A DNA stretch of 64,000 bases from contig CBDHDW010000013.1 of the NCBI GenBank assembly GCA_965261915.1, forward strand, positions 1,364,001 to 1,428,000, in the 5' to 3' direction. The stretch comes from JAIBDK01 sp965261915. Its GTDB lineage: Bacteria; Pseudomonadota; Gammaproteobacteria; Arenicellales; Poriferihabitantaceae. The notes below the pieces were generated by a model. It had not been told where the DNA came from, ran no database searches, and was given only the letters and a program-made list of their open reading frames with translations. The translations under genes and the position numbers were made by a program. Position 1 is the first letter of the stretch. Each line of letters opens with the position of its first letter. Shown here piece after piece: positions 9,309-18,352 of the stretch.

Positions 9309-10704
9309 AGGAAAAACCGAGTCTGAAAAAATTGTCGGGGCGTTCGTGACCGTGGAAAAACACTGATCCGGGTTCAAATAAAATCCCGATTTTTGCGGCT
9401 TGTTGAGCGATGGCGGTCATGCTGGATCCTTTGGGGCCTTCAACCCAAAAGGCAGAGCCTCCAAAAGTTGGCCGGCGACTGTTGCCTGGAAAATGGCTTT
9501 CCACCAGGTCTCCCAACACGGTCCATCGTTGATGTAGAGTATGGCTCAATCGATTGATCAGCGCGTCGTGATAGCCGCGTTTTAAAAACTCGGCAATGAT
9601 AAACTGATTGTTGCTCGGCGGATGTCTGAGCATCAGTCGTCGTAGCGCACGAGCCTGCTCTACAAACTCCCTATGAGCAACCAGATATCCCAATCGAATA
9701 CCGGGCGCCAGCGTTTTAGACAGGCTTCCGATGTAAATCACCCGGCCGTCGTTATCCAGGCTCTTTAATGCGGGTGTCGGCTCCCCGATGTAGTTAAACT
9801 CGGACTCGTAGTCGTCTTCAACAAGAATAACGTTGTGTTTGTGAGCCTGTTCCAGCAGGTCTCTGCGGCGAGACATTGGCATGGTCACCGTACTGGGATA
9901 ATGGTGGCTTGGAGTAGTGTAAACACAATCACATTGGGCCAAATATTTGTCCGGGATGAGCCCTTCATGGTCAACATGCAGCGGTACGGTGTTTGGCGTA
10001 AATACCGAAAAAGTATTTTCAGCATCAACATATCCCGGAGATTCAAATCCGACAGTTTTTTGCCTGTTGAGGAGTAATTGTGCGGCCAGATAGATTCCTT
10101 GTTGTGCCCCTACTGTGATGAGGATTTCATCCGGTTCCGCCCAAACACCACGTCTCGGAAGAATTTTTTTGTGAATTTGATCGATCAAATCAGGATGATC
10201 CTGATCAACCTGATCTTTAGCCCAGTCGTGAATAGCGTTTATCGATACGGCTTCTCTGGCACATTCGCGCCAGTCGGCGATGGGAAATATTTCTCGGTCG
10301 ACCTGTCCGCAAATAAAAGGGTAGGGATATTGATACCAGTTGACCGGTTTAATGTTCTGGCGGAAATCATTCGGTTTCACAATGAGAGTTTCCTGCCAAT
10401 TGATCTTGCTCTCGAACCGTCGGGATTGCCGTGGCGTGTAGACTCTACCTTTAAGAATATCGGCGTTGACGTAGAATCCACTGCGCTCCCGGGCCAGCAG
10501 AAACCCTTCGTCAACGAGGTTTTGATAAGCGTGTACAACGGTATTGCGTGCAACAGAAAGTTGGTGCGCAAGCTTTCGACTGGATGGCAATGGAGAATCT
10601 AACGCAAGGTGACCTTCCAGGATGCTATTGACAATCATTTCCTGGATTCGGGATTGCAGCGTACCTTTATCGTGCTCAGGCAGTTGGAATAGATATTCAG
10701 TCAC
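9253..10704 (-). CDS. MocR/GntR-family regulator with aminotransferase-like domain (TauR-like)
   Basis: 483 residues. Residues about 1-80 form a GntR winged helix (SPLPSSRKLAHQLSVARNTV), followed by a class I aminotransferase fold that binds PLP through the lysine in GSLSKTLAPGIRLGYL. MocR proteins sense amine or PLP-type ligands. One member, TauR, activates taurine genes in Rhodobacter. It is divergent from a TauA-like binding protein and lies about 7 kb from xsc/ald, so a taurine role is plausible but unproven. Its 3' end overlaps the shifted SlyD tail. Confidence 0.85.
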   Translation of the reverse strand: MTEYLFQLPEHDKGTLQSRIQEMIVNSILEGHLALDSPLPSSRKLAHQLSVARNTVVHAYQNLVDEGFLLARERSGFYVNADILKGRVYTPRQSRRFESKINWQETLIVKPNDFRQNIKPVNWYQYPYPFICGQVDREIFPIADWRECAREAVSINAIHDWAKDQVDQDHPDLIDQIHKKILPRRGVWAEPDEILITVGAQQGIYLAAQLLLNRQKTVGFESPGYVDAENTFSVFTPNTVPLHVDHEGLIPDKYLAQCDCVYTTPSHHYPSTVTMPMSRRRDLLEQAHKHNVILVEDDYESEFNYIGEPTPALKSLDNDGRVIYIGSLSKTLAPGIRLGYLVAHREFVEQARALRRLMLRHPPSNNQFIIAEFLKRGYHDALINRLSHTLHQRWTVLGDLVESHFPGNSRRPTFGGSAFWVEGPKGSSMTAIAQQAAKIGILFEPGSVFFHGHERPDNFFRLGFSSIPTSRIEEGIEKLSTLV

Positions 10705-10858
10705 AATCAGGCAATTTTAGTCGCAAGCAGGGTCTGATTACAGGGCTATCTATCGTGAATGGGTATTGCTGGGAACGATACTCGGTTGAAAAGCAATAAA
10801 TACATGACATTGAGGTAAAAAGGTTGCCAATTTGGAATGAGCGTCTTATATAGACACT

Positions 10859-11851
10859 ATGAAGCTAATAATCAAATTTTGCACGGTGCTGGGAGCCGTT
10901 CTACTGTTTGGTCATTCCGGGTGCGCGGCTAAACCTGATGTGATCAACATTGGAATTTTCTTTGAATGGCCAACACCGAATCTGGTGGGCGTGGAGAAGA
11001 GTTATCAGGCAAAAATGGGTGTCGAGCTGAAATGGAAAGCGTATGAAACCAGTGAAGATATGAACTATGCCTTTGCCGAAGGAAAGCTGGACATTGCATA
11101 TAGTCACGAAATGCTGCCCTTTATGAAGGCGGTTGCCAATGGACAGGATCTGGTTGCAACGGCCATTGCAGTCTCTTATCCGGAACACAATGCCTGTGTC
11201 ATTGCGGATCACGCGGATATCGATCGTGAAATACCCGAAGAGTTCACTGGAAAACGAACCTATTACAAACCAGGCAGTGTTGCCGACTTCAGAATGCGCA
11301 AAATGTTTCAGTCAATGGGAGTTGACGTCAAGAGTTTGAAAACAAGCCCCATGGGAGATGGCGCACACATAAATGAAGCGATGTATGAAAAGAAAGCCGA
11401 TATCGGTTGTACTTTTGGTGCGCCGGTTTCGCAAATGCAAAGCTATGGGAGCTTGATGATGGACGGCGATGAAATGCACTTGATTGGCTTGCGAAATTTT
11501 GATTTTGTGACGATGTCTGGAGAATTCGTACGAAAGCACCGACAATACGCTGAACAGTTTCTTGAAATTACTGAAGCGTACAATGAACGGTATCGTGAAA
11601 ATCCGGGCCCCCGAAAAAAACCCATCGCCGGTTCGGCGTTTCTAACGATCATGAATGCCAATCGACTGCTAAAACGATTTGAATTTCCTGACAAGTCTCA
11701 GCAAATTTCTGATGAGTGGCTTGGAGAAGGAGGCGCGGTAGTTGCGTATATGAATGAGTTGGCTAAATTCCTCAACGAATCAGGCGCATTGGAAACGGGG
11801 TTGGCCGATTACTCAGAGTATATTGACACCAGTCTGTTAAGCTCATTTTAG
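10859..11851 (+). CDS. TauA/NMT1-type ABC transporter substrate-binding protein
   Basis: 330 residues with a hydrophobic N-terminal export signal (MKLIIKFCTVLGAVLLFG then SGCAA). The mature part has NIGIFFEWPTPNLVG, then a DIAYSHEMLPFMKAVANGQD region and a C-terminal half like the TauA/SsuA binding fold. Such proteins capture taurine or other sulfonates in the periplasm. No TauB or TauC partner is next to it, so its membrane components must lie elsewhere or be shared. The 154-base divergent spacing from the MocR gene suggests direct control by that regulator. Ligand unconfirmed. Confidence 0.75.
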   Translation: MKLIIKFCTVLGAVLLFGHSGCAAKPDVINIGIFFEWPTPNLVGVEKSYQAKMGVELKWKAYETSEDMNYAFAEGKLDIAYSHEMLPFMKAVANGQDLVATAIAVSYPEHNACVIADHADIDREIPEEFTGKRTYYKPGSVADFRMRKMFQSMGVDVKSLKTSPMGDGAHINEAMYEKKADIGCTFGAPVSQMQSYGSLMMDGDEMHLIGLRNFDFVTMSGEFVRKHRQYAEQFLEITEAYNERYRENPGPRKKPIAGSAFLTIMNANRLLKRFEFPDKSQQISDEWLGEGGAVVAYMNELAKFLNESGALETGLADYSEYIDTSLLSSF

Positions 11852-11863
11852 AGGCTTTCAAGC

Positions 11864-11893
11864 CCTTTTACAATCGCGTATATATGCTATACT
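11864..11893 (+). promoter_or_regulatory. Candidate sigma70 promoter for the polyamine-type transporter
   Basis: TATACT at 11888-11893 is a good -10 element. A TTTACA-like -35 lies about 15 bases upstream, slightly closer than ideal. Transcription would begin near 11900, leaving an untranslated leader of about 140 nucleotides before the ATG at 12043. Confidence 0.45.
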
Positions 11894-11899
11894 ACTCTC

Positions 11900-12042
11900 G
11901 TTGCTGAGTATTTTAGTCGGGGGTATGTCAACCTACAGGTTGACACAGACCTGGTCGAAAACCAGAACCAACAACTAGACAATACCAAAACTGACGGGGC
12001 TTCTGTTGGTTGCGGTCAACAAACTCTTGGAGAATCATAAGT
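11900..12042 (+). promoter_or_regulatory. Structured 5' leader of unassigned type
   Basis: Three nested or sequential helices can be drawn. TGTCAACCT (11926-11934) pairs with AGGTTGACA (11937-11945) as a perfect 20-bp palindrome with a 2-base centre. CTGGT-CGAAA-ACCAG spans 11951-11965. AACCAACA (11966-11973) pairs with TGTTGGTT (12004-12011). GGTAT before the first helix can close with ATACC near 11985. The ribosome site GGAG follows at about 12029. The first palindrome could also be a DNA operator. It does not match any riboswitch consensus I can recall. Confidence 0.45.
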
Positions 12043-13185
12043 ATGAGTAAGCCAACTATCGATAAAAATCGAAGAAAAGTCATTAAGGGCACTGCGGTTG
12101 CTGGTACTGCCGCCGCGATCGGTCCGTGGGTTGTAAGCCCGAAGGTGCTTTCTTCTTCCGGTGAAGTGAATTGTACAATTTGGACGGATTATATTCCGGC
12201 TGATGTTATTGCCGATTTCACTGCAGCGACTGGCATTACAGTTAACTACAAAGAATTGGGTTCAAACGAAGAGCTGATCAATCAAATGAAAGCCACTAAA
12301 GGCGCTGGAGTTGATTTATGTAGCCCGACTAACAACCGATCTGGTCAATGGGTGGATCTTGATCTGCTTCAGCCTTTTGATTACAGCAAAATCACCAACC
12401 TGGAAAATGTTAACCCTGCAATGTTGAAAGTAGGTGATACCGAATGGAATTTTGGTGGAAAAGGATCACATTGGTTGCCATTTGTTTGGGGAACCGAAGC
12501 AATTGGCTGGAGAACGGATCTTTATACTCCTCCAGGCGGTGTGCCCAGCTACGGAAATATTTGGGATCCGGAAAACGAAGGTAAAACCATGATTCGACCT
12601 CACAGCGGTATGCTCGGTGCAGGTCTGTATATGGAAACCATCGGTGAACTGGAGCCAGGCGATGTTTGGAAAGCCTATTCTTCGGAAGAAGCGATGCGCC
12701 CGGTTTGGGGAAAAATCACTGATTTCTGTATTGCCAGAAAATCTCAGATTAAACTTTTCTGGAATGATACAGATAGCCAGAAAAATGGTTTGTTAAACGA
12801 CGGAGTTGTCGTCGGTCAAACCTGGGATGGCCCCGTGCTTTCCATGAAATCACAAGGCGAGCCTGTAACCTATCAAGCACCGAAAGAAGGTGCGATGGCC
12901 TGGGTTGATAGCCTGGCGATGTCTGCGGCTGCGGAAAACGTTGATCAGGCATATGAGTTAATCAAGTATATTTTCAATGCTGATGTTGCTGGTAAGTCAA
13001 TCAATACCCATGGTTATAACTCCGCCGTATTGGGTGCAGATGCGCATACAGACGAAAACTACAGGAAGAACTTCGCAGAAGCATACCCAGGTGACGCATT
13101 GGCAAACCTGAATCCCTGGCCAGCTGAAGGTCAGTGGTATGCGGACGTTCGAACTGAATATCGAAATAAATTTGTTAACGCTTAA
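12043..13185 (+). CDS. Polyamine-type ABC transporter substrate-binding protein (PotD/PotF-like, Tat-exported)
   Basis: 380 residues from ATG 12043, which has GGAG about 10 bases upstream; an in-frame start at 12010 is less likely. The N-terminus DKNRRKVIKGTAVAGTAAA is a twin-arginine signal, so the protein is probably exported folded. The mature part has CTIWTDYIPADVIADFTAATG and later GMLGAGLYMETIGELEPGD, the periplasmic binding fold of the spermidine/putrescine group. It heads a four-gene set with ATPase and two permeases. A terminator after it suggests the binding protein is made in excess. The ligand may be a polyamine or another small cationic compound. Confidence 0.82.
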   Translation: MSKPTIDKNRRKVIKGTAVAGTAAAIGPWVVSPKVLSSSGEVNCTIWTDYIPADVIADFTAATGITVNYKELGSNEELINQMKATKGAGVDLCSPTNNRSGQWVDLDLLQPFDYSKITNLENVNPAMLKVGDTEWNFGGKGSHWLPFVWGTEAIGWRTDLYTPPGGVPSYGNIWDPENEGKTMIRPHSGMLGAGLYMETIGELEPGDVWKAYSSEEAMRPVWGKITDFCIARKSQIKLFWNDTDSQKNGLLNDGVVVGQTWDGPVLSMKSQGEPVTYQAPKEGAMAWVDSLAMSAAAENVDQAYELIKYIFNADVAGKSINTHGYNSAVLGADAHTDENYRKNFAEAYPGDALANLNPWPAEGQWYADVRTEYRNKFVNA

Positions 13186-13209
13186 AATCGATTATTCAAA
13201 TTAATTGAA

Positions 13210-13237
13210 ATGCCCTCCTTGTGAGGGCATTTTTTTT
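13210..13237 (+). terminator. Intrinsic terminator after the binding-protein gene
   Basis: ATGCCCTC (13210-13217), loop CTTGT, GAGGGCAT (13223-13230), running into an eight-T tract (13230-13237). It sits 24 bases after the binding-protein stop and before the ATPase gene, so partial read-through would give more binding protein than membrane components. Confidence 0.85.
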
Positions 13238-13285
13238 GACTATAATTAAGCACCATTAAAAACCAGTTTATAAACAGGCAATGCT

Positions 13286-14392
13286 ATGAGTGCGGATGTA
13301 CAACTAGATGATGTCTGGATTCGATTCGGCAATTTTGTCGCAGCCCGAGACGTTAATATCCACATCAAAGGAGGAGAGTTTTTTAGCTTTCTTGGGCCCT
13401 CTGGTTGTGGCAAAACTACGTTGCTTCGCGCTGTTTCCGGGTTCCTTGAGCCATCTCAGGGGAATGTTCTGATTAGCGGGCAAAACATGGCAGGGATCGG
13501 ACCAAATAAAAGACCTACTGCTCTGATTTTCCAAAACCTTGCTTTATTTCCATTGATGTCTGTTTGGGAGAATATTGCGTTTTCCCTGGAAGTAAAAGGT
13601 GTAGGCAAGACAGCCCGTCGCAAAAAAGCGGACGAACTACTTGAATTAATTGCTTTGCCCGGGCAAGGAGACAAGATGGTTAATGAATTGTCGGGCGGGC
13701 AAAAACAGCGCGTGGCGATAGCCAGGGCGCTCGCGGCGGAACCCAATGTGCTTTTACTTGACGAACCGCTATCCGCTTTGGATTTGAAGCTGAGACAGCA
13801 TATGCGAACTGAGCTTCGCGCAATTCAGCAGCGGGTGGGTATCACTTTTATCTATATCACCCACGATCAGGGTGAGGCTTTAACCATGTCTGATGAAGTT
13901 GCTGTAATGAGTCAGAGTGTTATTGAACAGGTCGCAGATGGCAATACCATATACGATAAACCTGAAAGTGCATTTGTTGCTTCGTTCGTTGGTGAGAATA
14001 ACCTGTTTAGCGGAAAAGTTTCCCAGGCAGACAATGATTTTGCAGTTGTTGATACGGCCACTGGTGCTTTGCGTGCGCGTCATGGCAAGCACAATGGTGA
14101 GGCGCAGTTGAATGTCGGTGATGCGGCCTATGTATTTGTGCGGCCTGAATCTTTAAAGTTTGACGACCGTAAAACAATGGATAATCAGGTTTCTGCAACC
14201 GTATCCCAGCAGGAGTTTGAAGGCAGTTTTTGGCAGGTGTACTGCGATGTCCCCGGTAGCGAAAAACGCATCAAGTTATCGATGATTAATGATGGTGATT
14301 CTGTGGGCCATGATCTTGGGTCTTCGGTAACGTTGGGTTTTAATGCTGAACTTGGAGTTGCTCTGCCGGTTGGTAATCTGGCCGCTGAATAA
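13286..14392 (+). CDS. ABC transporter ATP-binding protein (PotA-like)
   Basis: 368 residues. Walker A GPSGCGKTT near residues 38-46, the Q-loop in LIFQNLALFP, signature LSGGQKQRVAIARAL, Walker B LLLDEPLSALD, and the switch histidine in YITHDQGEA are all present. The C-terminal third is a TOBE-type regulatory domain, as in PotA. It energises the import system made with the two permeases downstream and the binding protein upstream. Inner face of the inner membrane. Confidence 0.9.
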   Translation: MSADVQLDDVWIRFGNFVAARDVNIHIKGGEFFSFLGPSGCGKTTLLRAVSGFLEPSQGNVLISGQNMAGIGPNKRPTALIFQNLALFPLMSVWENIAFSLEVKGVGKTARRKKADELLELIALPGQGDKMVNELSGGQKQRVAIARALAAEPNVLLLDEPLSALDLKLRQHMRTELRAIQQRVGITFIYITHDQGEALTMSDEVAVMSQSVIEQVADGNTIYDKPESAFVASFVGENNLFSGKVSQADNDFAVVDTATGALRARHGKHNGEAQLNVGDAAYVFVRPESLKFDDRKTMDNQVSATVSQQEFEGSFWQVYCDVPGSEKRIKLSMINDGDSVGHDLGSSVTLGFNAELGVALPVGNLAAE

Positions 14393-14450
14393 GGTTTGGT
14401 GTATTAATTCTGCATGCATATCACTTTAGCTCTTAGAGTATTGATCAAAA

Positions 14451-15374
14451 ATGGTTAATTATTGGCGAAATTTTTTCCTGAAAAACGGAACGGCGCTGGC
14501 TTTATTCCTGATCATTTCAGTGGGGTTCTGGATTTTCCTCATGATTGTGTTGCCGCAGCTTTTCATGATGGATTTCTCATTTCGAACCAACGTGCCACCG
14601 CCGCAGTGGGGGACAGACAGCCATCACTATACCCTTGAGCACTACAAATATATGCTTTATGGCAGTGCACAAAGTACGGAAAGCTATAACTATGTAGACT
14701 TATCCGTATTCGGCAGAACCATCCTTGCAGCTGTTACGGTTACATTAATCGACGTGGCCCTGTGTTACCCGGTGGCCTACTATCTGGCGCATGAAGCGAA
14801 AGGAGGCTGGTCAAGATTGATGGTCATGTCATTAATCGTACCGTTTTGGGTGAATGAACTGCTGCGTGCATTCTCATTTAAAATCATGTTTGGTGCGAAT
14901 GGAATCATTAATAATGCGTTGATCTGGATAGGGATTATTGACCAACCCTATGATTTTATCCGCGACGGTGTGGCGCTGTATTCCGGGCTTTGTTACGCCT
15001 ACATTTTGTTGATGATTTTTCCGATATACAATGCGGTAGAAAGCCTGGACAAGAATCAGATTGAAGCGGCAAGAGATCTCGGATCTTCGTGGTGGCGAAT
15101 TCATTGGCGCATTATCATTCCGCATACAAAGCCCGGTATTACCTCTGGTTGCACCATGGTGTTTATGTTGACAGCTGGCGCATTGGCTGCACCACAAATT
15201 CTTGGCGGACCGAGTAGCTTGTGGTTTACACAAATAATTTATCAGTCGTTTAACCAGGCGGGCAATTGGGCCAGAGGATCAGCCTACGCGATTATTCTTC
15301 TCGCAACCTGTATCATTTTCGTGTTACTGATGATGCGCATATTTAAAGTGAAACTCGGAGAAATAGCACGATGA
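14451..15374 (+). CDS. ABC transporter permease (PotB/PotH-like)
   Basis: 307 residues with about six membrane segments and a large periplasmic loop after the first (residues about 45-75). The cytoplasmic EAA loop is visible at EAARDLGSSWWRIHWRIIIP, the contact site for the ATPase. It follows the ATPase gene by 58 bases and overlaps the next permease by four bases (ATGA at 15371-15374), showing translational coupling. First permease of the polyamine-type importer. Confidence 0.87.
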   Translation: MVNYWRNFFLKNGTALALFLIISVGFWIFLMIVLPQLFMMDFSFRTNVPPPQWGTDSHHYTLEHYKYMLYGSAQSTESYNYVDLSVFGRTILAAVTVTLIDVALCYPVAYYLAHEAKGGWSRLMVMSLIVPFWVNELLRAFSFKIMFGANGIINNALIWIGIIDQPYDFIRDGVALYSGLCYAYILLMIFPIYNAVESLDKNQIEAARDLGSSWWRIHWRIIIPHTKPGITSGCTMVFMLTAGALAAPQILGGPSSLWFTQIIYQSFNQAGNWARGSAYAIILLATCIIFVLLMMRIFKVKLGEIAR

Positions 15375-16711
15375 CCTCCGATAGAGTTCGCAGGGCATTT
15401 TCTATTTTCTTTGTACTGGGTTTTTTCGCCTATCTGTTTGGGCCGCTCATTATTATGAGTTTTACCGCTTTCAACAGTTCATCATTTCCCAGAGTGACAC
15501 CTTGGGAATGTTTTACTGTTGAATGGTTTGATGTTCTTCGTAACGATACAAAGCTGGTCGAGGGGTTGCGCAACAGTTTCTTTATCGGTTTAGGTGTCGT
15601 CGCTGTAGCTGTGCCGCTCGGTTTGGCTGGCGCATTGATGCTCACACAGGTTAAGGAAAGGGTCCGACCCTGGTACTACACAATAGTTATTTCTCCGATC
15701 CTGGTTCCGGGAGTGGTGCTTGGTATATCGACATTGTTATTCTGGGATCGAGTTGGCCATATGTTTGGCGCCAGTCGAGATTCGATTTTTTATAACGGAT
15801 TTTTTCTTACCGTTATCGGTCAGGCAACATTTATATCTGCCTATACCATGTTAGTGTTTATTTCCCGCTTACAGCGATTTGATAGCGTTCAGGAAGAAGC
15901 GGCGCTTGATTTGGGTGCAACGCATGTTCAAACTTTTCGAAAAATACTATTACCGTTTTTGAAGCCAGCGATAGCATCTGCTTGTGTATTGGCCTTTTTG
16001 GCTTCTTTCGAGAATTACAATACGACCGTCTTTACAATTATTTCCGAAAGTACAATTACGACATTTCTTGCGGCTAAAGTTAGACACGGGATAAACCCGT
16101 CAATTAGTGCATTAGCGGTTTCTATCGTTGTAATCACCTTGCTGGGTGCGGCGCTTCATGAGGTTTTGAAAAGACGAGAGTTGGCAGCTGAAAAATCCGC
16201 AGAGTTGATCGCCGCGGGAGAGCAAACCAGTCGCATTAAACAAAAGAAGTTTTTTCTTGATCCTGTGGTACTAATGATCCTTGCGGTTTTTATGGCTGGT
16301 TTGGGTACTACCTACTTTTCAGGAACCATTGGAGTAGAACAGTGTAAAGTGGATGTATTAGCTGAAAAGAAACGAATGACTGCTGAAAAGGTTAAGGCTC
16401 GACAACAAAAAGCAATGTTTGAGCAGGCCGGATCGCAGGCCGGAGCGGCGACGAGTACGCAACAGTCTGCAAGTGAGATCGAAAAGACTGATCGAGCGGG
16501 TACAGAAAACTTCAACTCTATTTTTTCAACCGGCAACCTCAATAATCAAGTTGGTGTGGAAACAGAAGAACAAGCAGAAGAAAAAACTGAAAGAACGGGA
16601 ACAGAGAATTTTAACTCAATATTCTCAACGGGAAATTTGAGCAATCAGGTCGGTGCAGATTCAGAAGACAGCAGTTCCGAAGTGCAGACCGAAGATAGTA
16701 ACTCTGAGTAA
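15371..16711 (+). CDS. ABC transporter permease (PotC/PotI-like) with novel C-terminal extension
   Basis: 446 residues, where PotC-type permeases usually have about 260-280. Residues 1-275 are a normal six-helix permease with EAA loop EAALDLGATHVQTFRKILLP. An added part follows: a charged linker, a seventh hydrophobic segment near residues 294-322 (DPVVLMILAVFMAGLG), a Lys/Gln/Ala-rich probably helical stretch, and two copies of a motif GTENFNSIFSTGNL near residues 377 and 410, ending in an acidic Ser/Glu tail. A seventh helix would place the repeats in the periplasm. I know of no standard permease with this tail. Confidence 0.85.
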   Translation: MTSDRVRRAFSIFFVLGFFAYLFGPLIIMSFTAFNSSSFPRVTPWECFTVEWFDVLRNDTKLVEGLRNSFFIGLGVVAVAVPLGLAGALMLTQVKERVRPWYYTIVISPILVPGVVLGISTLLFWDRVGHMFGASRDSIFYNGFFLTVIGQATFISAYTMLVFISRLQRFDSVQEEAALDLGATHVQTFRKILLPFLKPAIASACVLAFLASFENYNTTVFTIISESTITTFLAAKVRHGINPSISALAVSIVVITLLGAALHEVLKRRELAAEKSAELIAAGEQTSRIKQKKFFLDPVVLMILAVFMAGLGTTYFSGTIGVEQCKVDVLAEKKRMTAEKVKARQQKAMFEQAGSQAGAATSTQQSASEIEKTDRAGTENFNSIFSTGNLNNQVGVETEEQAEEKTERTGTENFNSIFSTGNLSNQVGADSEDSSSEVQTEDSNSE

Positions 16712-16800
16712 CTTTGCAGCCGTGGTTTTCGGTAATAATGCATTCAGTCCAGTCGTCTTTATACCTGGGCTGGCATGTCAATTCAAAAGGTGAGGCTTAA

Positions 16801-17853
16801 ATGACCATTACCACAACTTGCATTGGTGCTTATCCAAAACCGGAATCGGTGAACCTCCCCGATTGGTTTAATAATCCTGATGGACCGGATACTGCGGATC
16901 CTACCCGGCTTTGGGCAAAGGCTATTGCCGAAATGGGCGAACAAGGTTTGCGAGATTTAAACAACGGTATTAAGCAAGCCGTCCTGGATCAGCTTGAATG
17001 CGGCATCGATATTCCAACCGATGGTGAAATAATTCGGGAAAACTATATTCACTACCACTGTCGGCATCTAAATGGTTTCGATTTTGAAAACCTGACCAAT
17101 AAGAATGTTCGAGGCGGTACCTATGCGGCGAATTTGCCAACAATAGCAGGGCCTATTTCTCTAAAAAAATCGTATATCGTTGATGATTGGCGTAAAGCGC
17201 AGGATTTTACTGACAAGCCGTTAAAAATTACATTACCCGGCCCGATGACTGTAGGTGATACCAATGCAGATGCGTTCTACAATGACCCTCGAAAACTTGG
17301 TCTGGATTTAGCTGCTGCGCTGAATAAGGAAATTCTTGCACTAGCTGATGCCGGTTGCAAGCATATTCAGGTCGACGAGCCGGTATTTGCGAGACAACCG
17401 GATAATGCTTTGGATTACGGATTCGAAAATCTGGAACGCGCGTTTCATGGTGCCCCTAAAGACGTTATTCGTACGGTTCATATGTGCTGCGGTTATCCCG
17501 ATAGACTGGATCACCCGAATTACCCGAAAGCGGATCAGGACGCGTATCATAGAATCGCGGATACCATCGAAGACTCTTCCATTGATGCCGTATCTTTCGA
17601 GGATGCGCATCGGCATAACGATTTAAAATTGCTGGAGCATTTCCCGACAACGACGATTATATTGGGTGCTGTCGCCATTGCAAAAAGTACAATCGAATCG
17701 GTTGATGAGATTCGGGCCCGGTTAAACCATGCTCTGGAGCATATTGATGCGCATCGACTTGTTGCAGCTCCAGACTGCGGTTTAGGTTTGTTAGGCCGTG
17801 ATTTGGCGATGCAGAAATTGAAAAACCTGAGTGAGGCCGCACGATCTGTCTAG
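16801..17853 (+). CDS. MetE-like cobalamin-independent methyltransferase (C-terminal domain type)
   Basis: 350 residues resembling the catalytic C-terminal barrel of MetE without its N-terminal half. Putative zinc ligands match MetE spacing: His227 and Cys229 in HMCCGYP, Glu267 in AVSFEDAHR, and Cys326 in APDCGLGL. DGEIIRENY lies near residue 74. Such short proteins transfer methyl groups to thiols from various donors, and some make methionine. It follows the transporter by 89 bases, so it may act on a compound imported by it. The donor is unknown. Confidence 0.78.
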   Translation: MTITTTCIGAYPKPESVNLPDWFNNPDGPDTADPTRLWAKAIAEMGEQGLRDLNNGIKQAVLDQLECGIDIPTDGEIIRENYIHYHCRHLNGFDFENLTNKNVRGGTYAANLPTIAGPISLKKSYIVDDWRKAQDFTDKPLKITLPGPMTVGDTNADAFYNDPRKLGLDLAAALNKEILALADAGCKHIQVDEPVFARQPDNALDYGFENLERAFHGAPKDVIRTVHMCCGYPDRLDHPNYPKADQDAYHRIADTIEDSSIDAVSFEDAHRHNDLKLLEHFPTTTIILGAVAIAKSTIESVDEIRARLNHALEHIDAHRLVAAPDCGLGLLGRDLAMQKLKNLSEAARSV

Positions 17854-17981
17854 CAGATAAGAGATTTGGCCGTTTAACATGGGTCGTTTTTGGATTTTGT
17901 GTATATTGCGTTAACCCAGCGTATTCCGATGGATCGATACCCGGCTGGAATCGATTTGTTTATCTTAACTACAAACTGGAA

Positions 17982-18221
17982 GTGACCAATTACTGTCAAA
18001 TAACAACGCAAAAAGCGCTGAATGGTTACCGCAAACAACGATTAAAATTGATTCGGGACTATGCGTTTGATCAATCGCTCATCGATTCCGCACAGGCTGA
18101 GGCGTGGAAGCTGGCATATCGGGAATGGGATAACCGGGGTTTGGGCGGTTTTAAACGTTGGTGTCAGCGTGATGCGAGTCACTATCTTTTATATTTGGAA
18201 AACAGTGCTAAAGAAAGTTAG
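17982..18221 (+). CDS. Small hypothetical protein (79 aa)
   Basis: Begins with GTG at 17982. The product is basic and aromatic-rich with no membrane segment or signal: a helical front (KALNGYRKQRLKLIRDYA) and a Trp-rich end (AYREWDNRGLGGFKRWCQ). It lies between the MetE-like gene and mmsA, same direction. I do not recognise the family. Composition looks like real protein, but the start and expression are uncertain. Confidence 0.45.
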   Translation: MTNYCQITTQKALNGYRKQRLKLIRDYAFDQSLIDSAQAEAWKLAYREWDNRGLGGFKRWCQRDASHYLLYLENSAKES

Positions 18222-18352
18222 TCTACCGTGCTATTGTGCGCCAATTGATTTCCGCTAAAATCAGGGAAATCTAAAGCAGAATCCATCAGCCTGTTACACC
18301 AACCTAAATCATTAATGTATCGGGTATTTGTAAACTGAAACAGGTAACAAAT

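Noticed and set aside
11900..12042. Known riboswitch class (guanidine-I, SAM, glycine)
   Set aside because: The conserved cores I can recall are not present.
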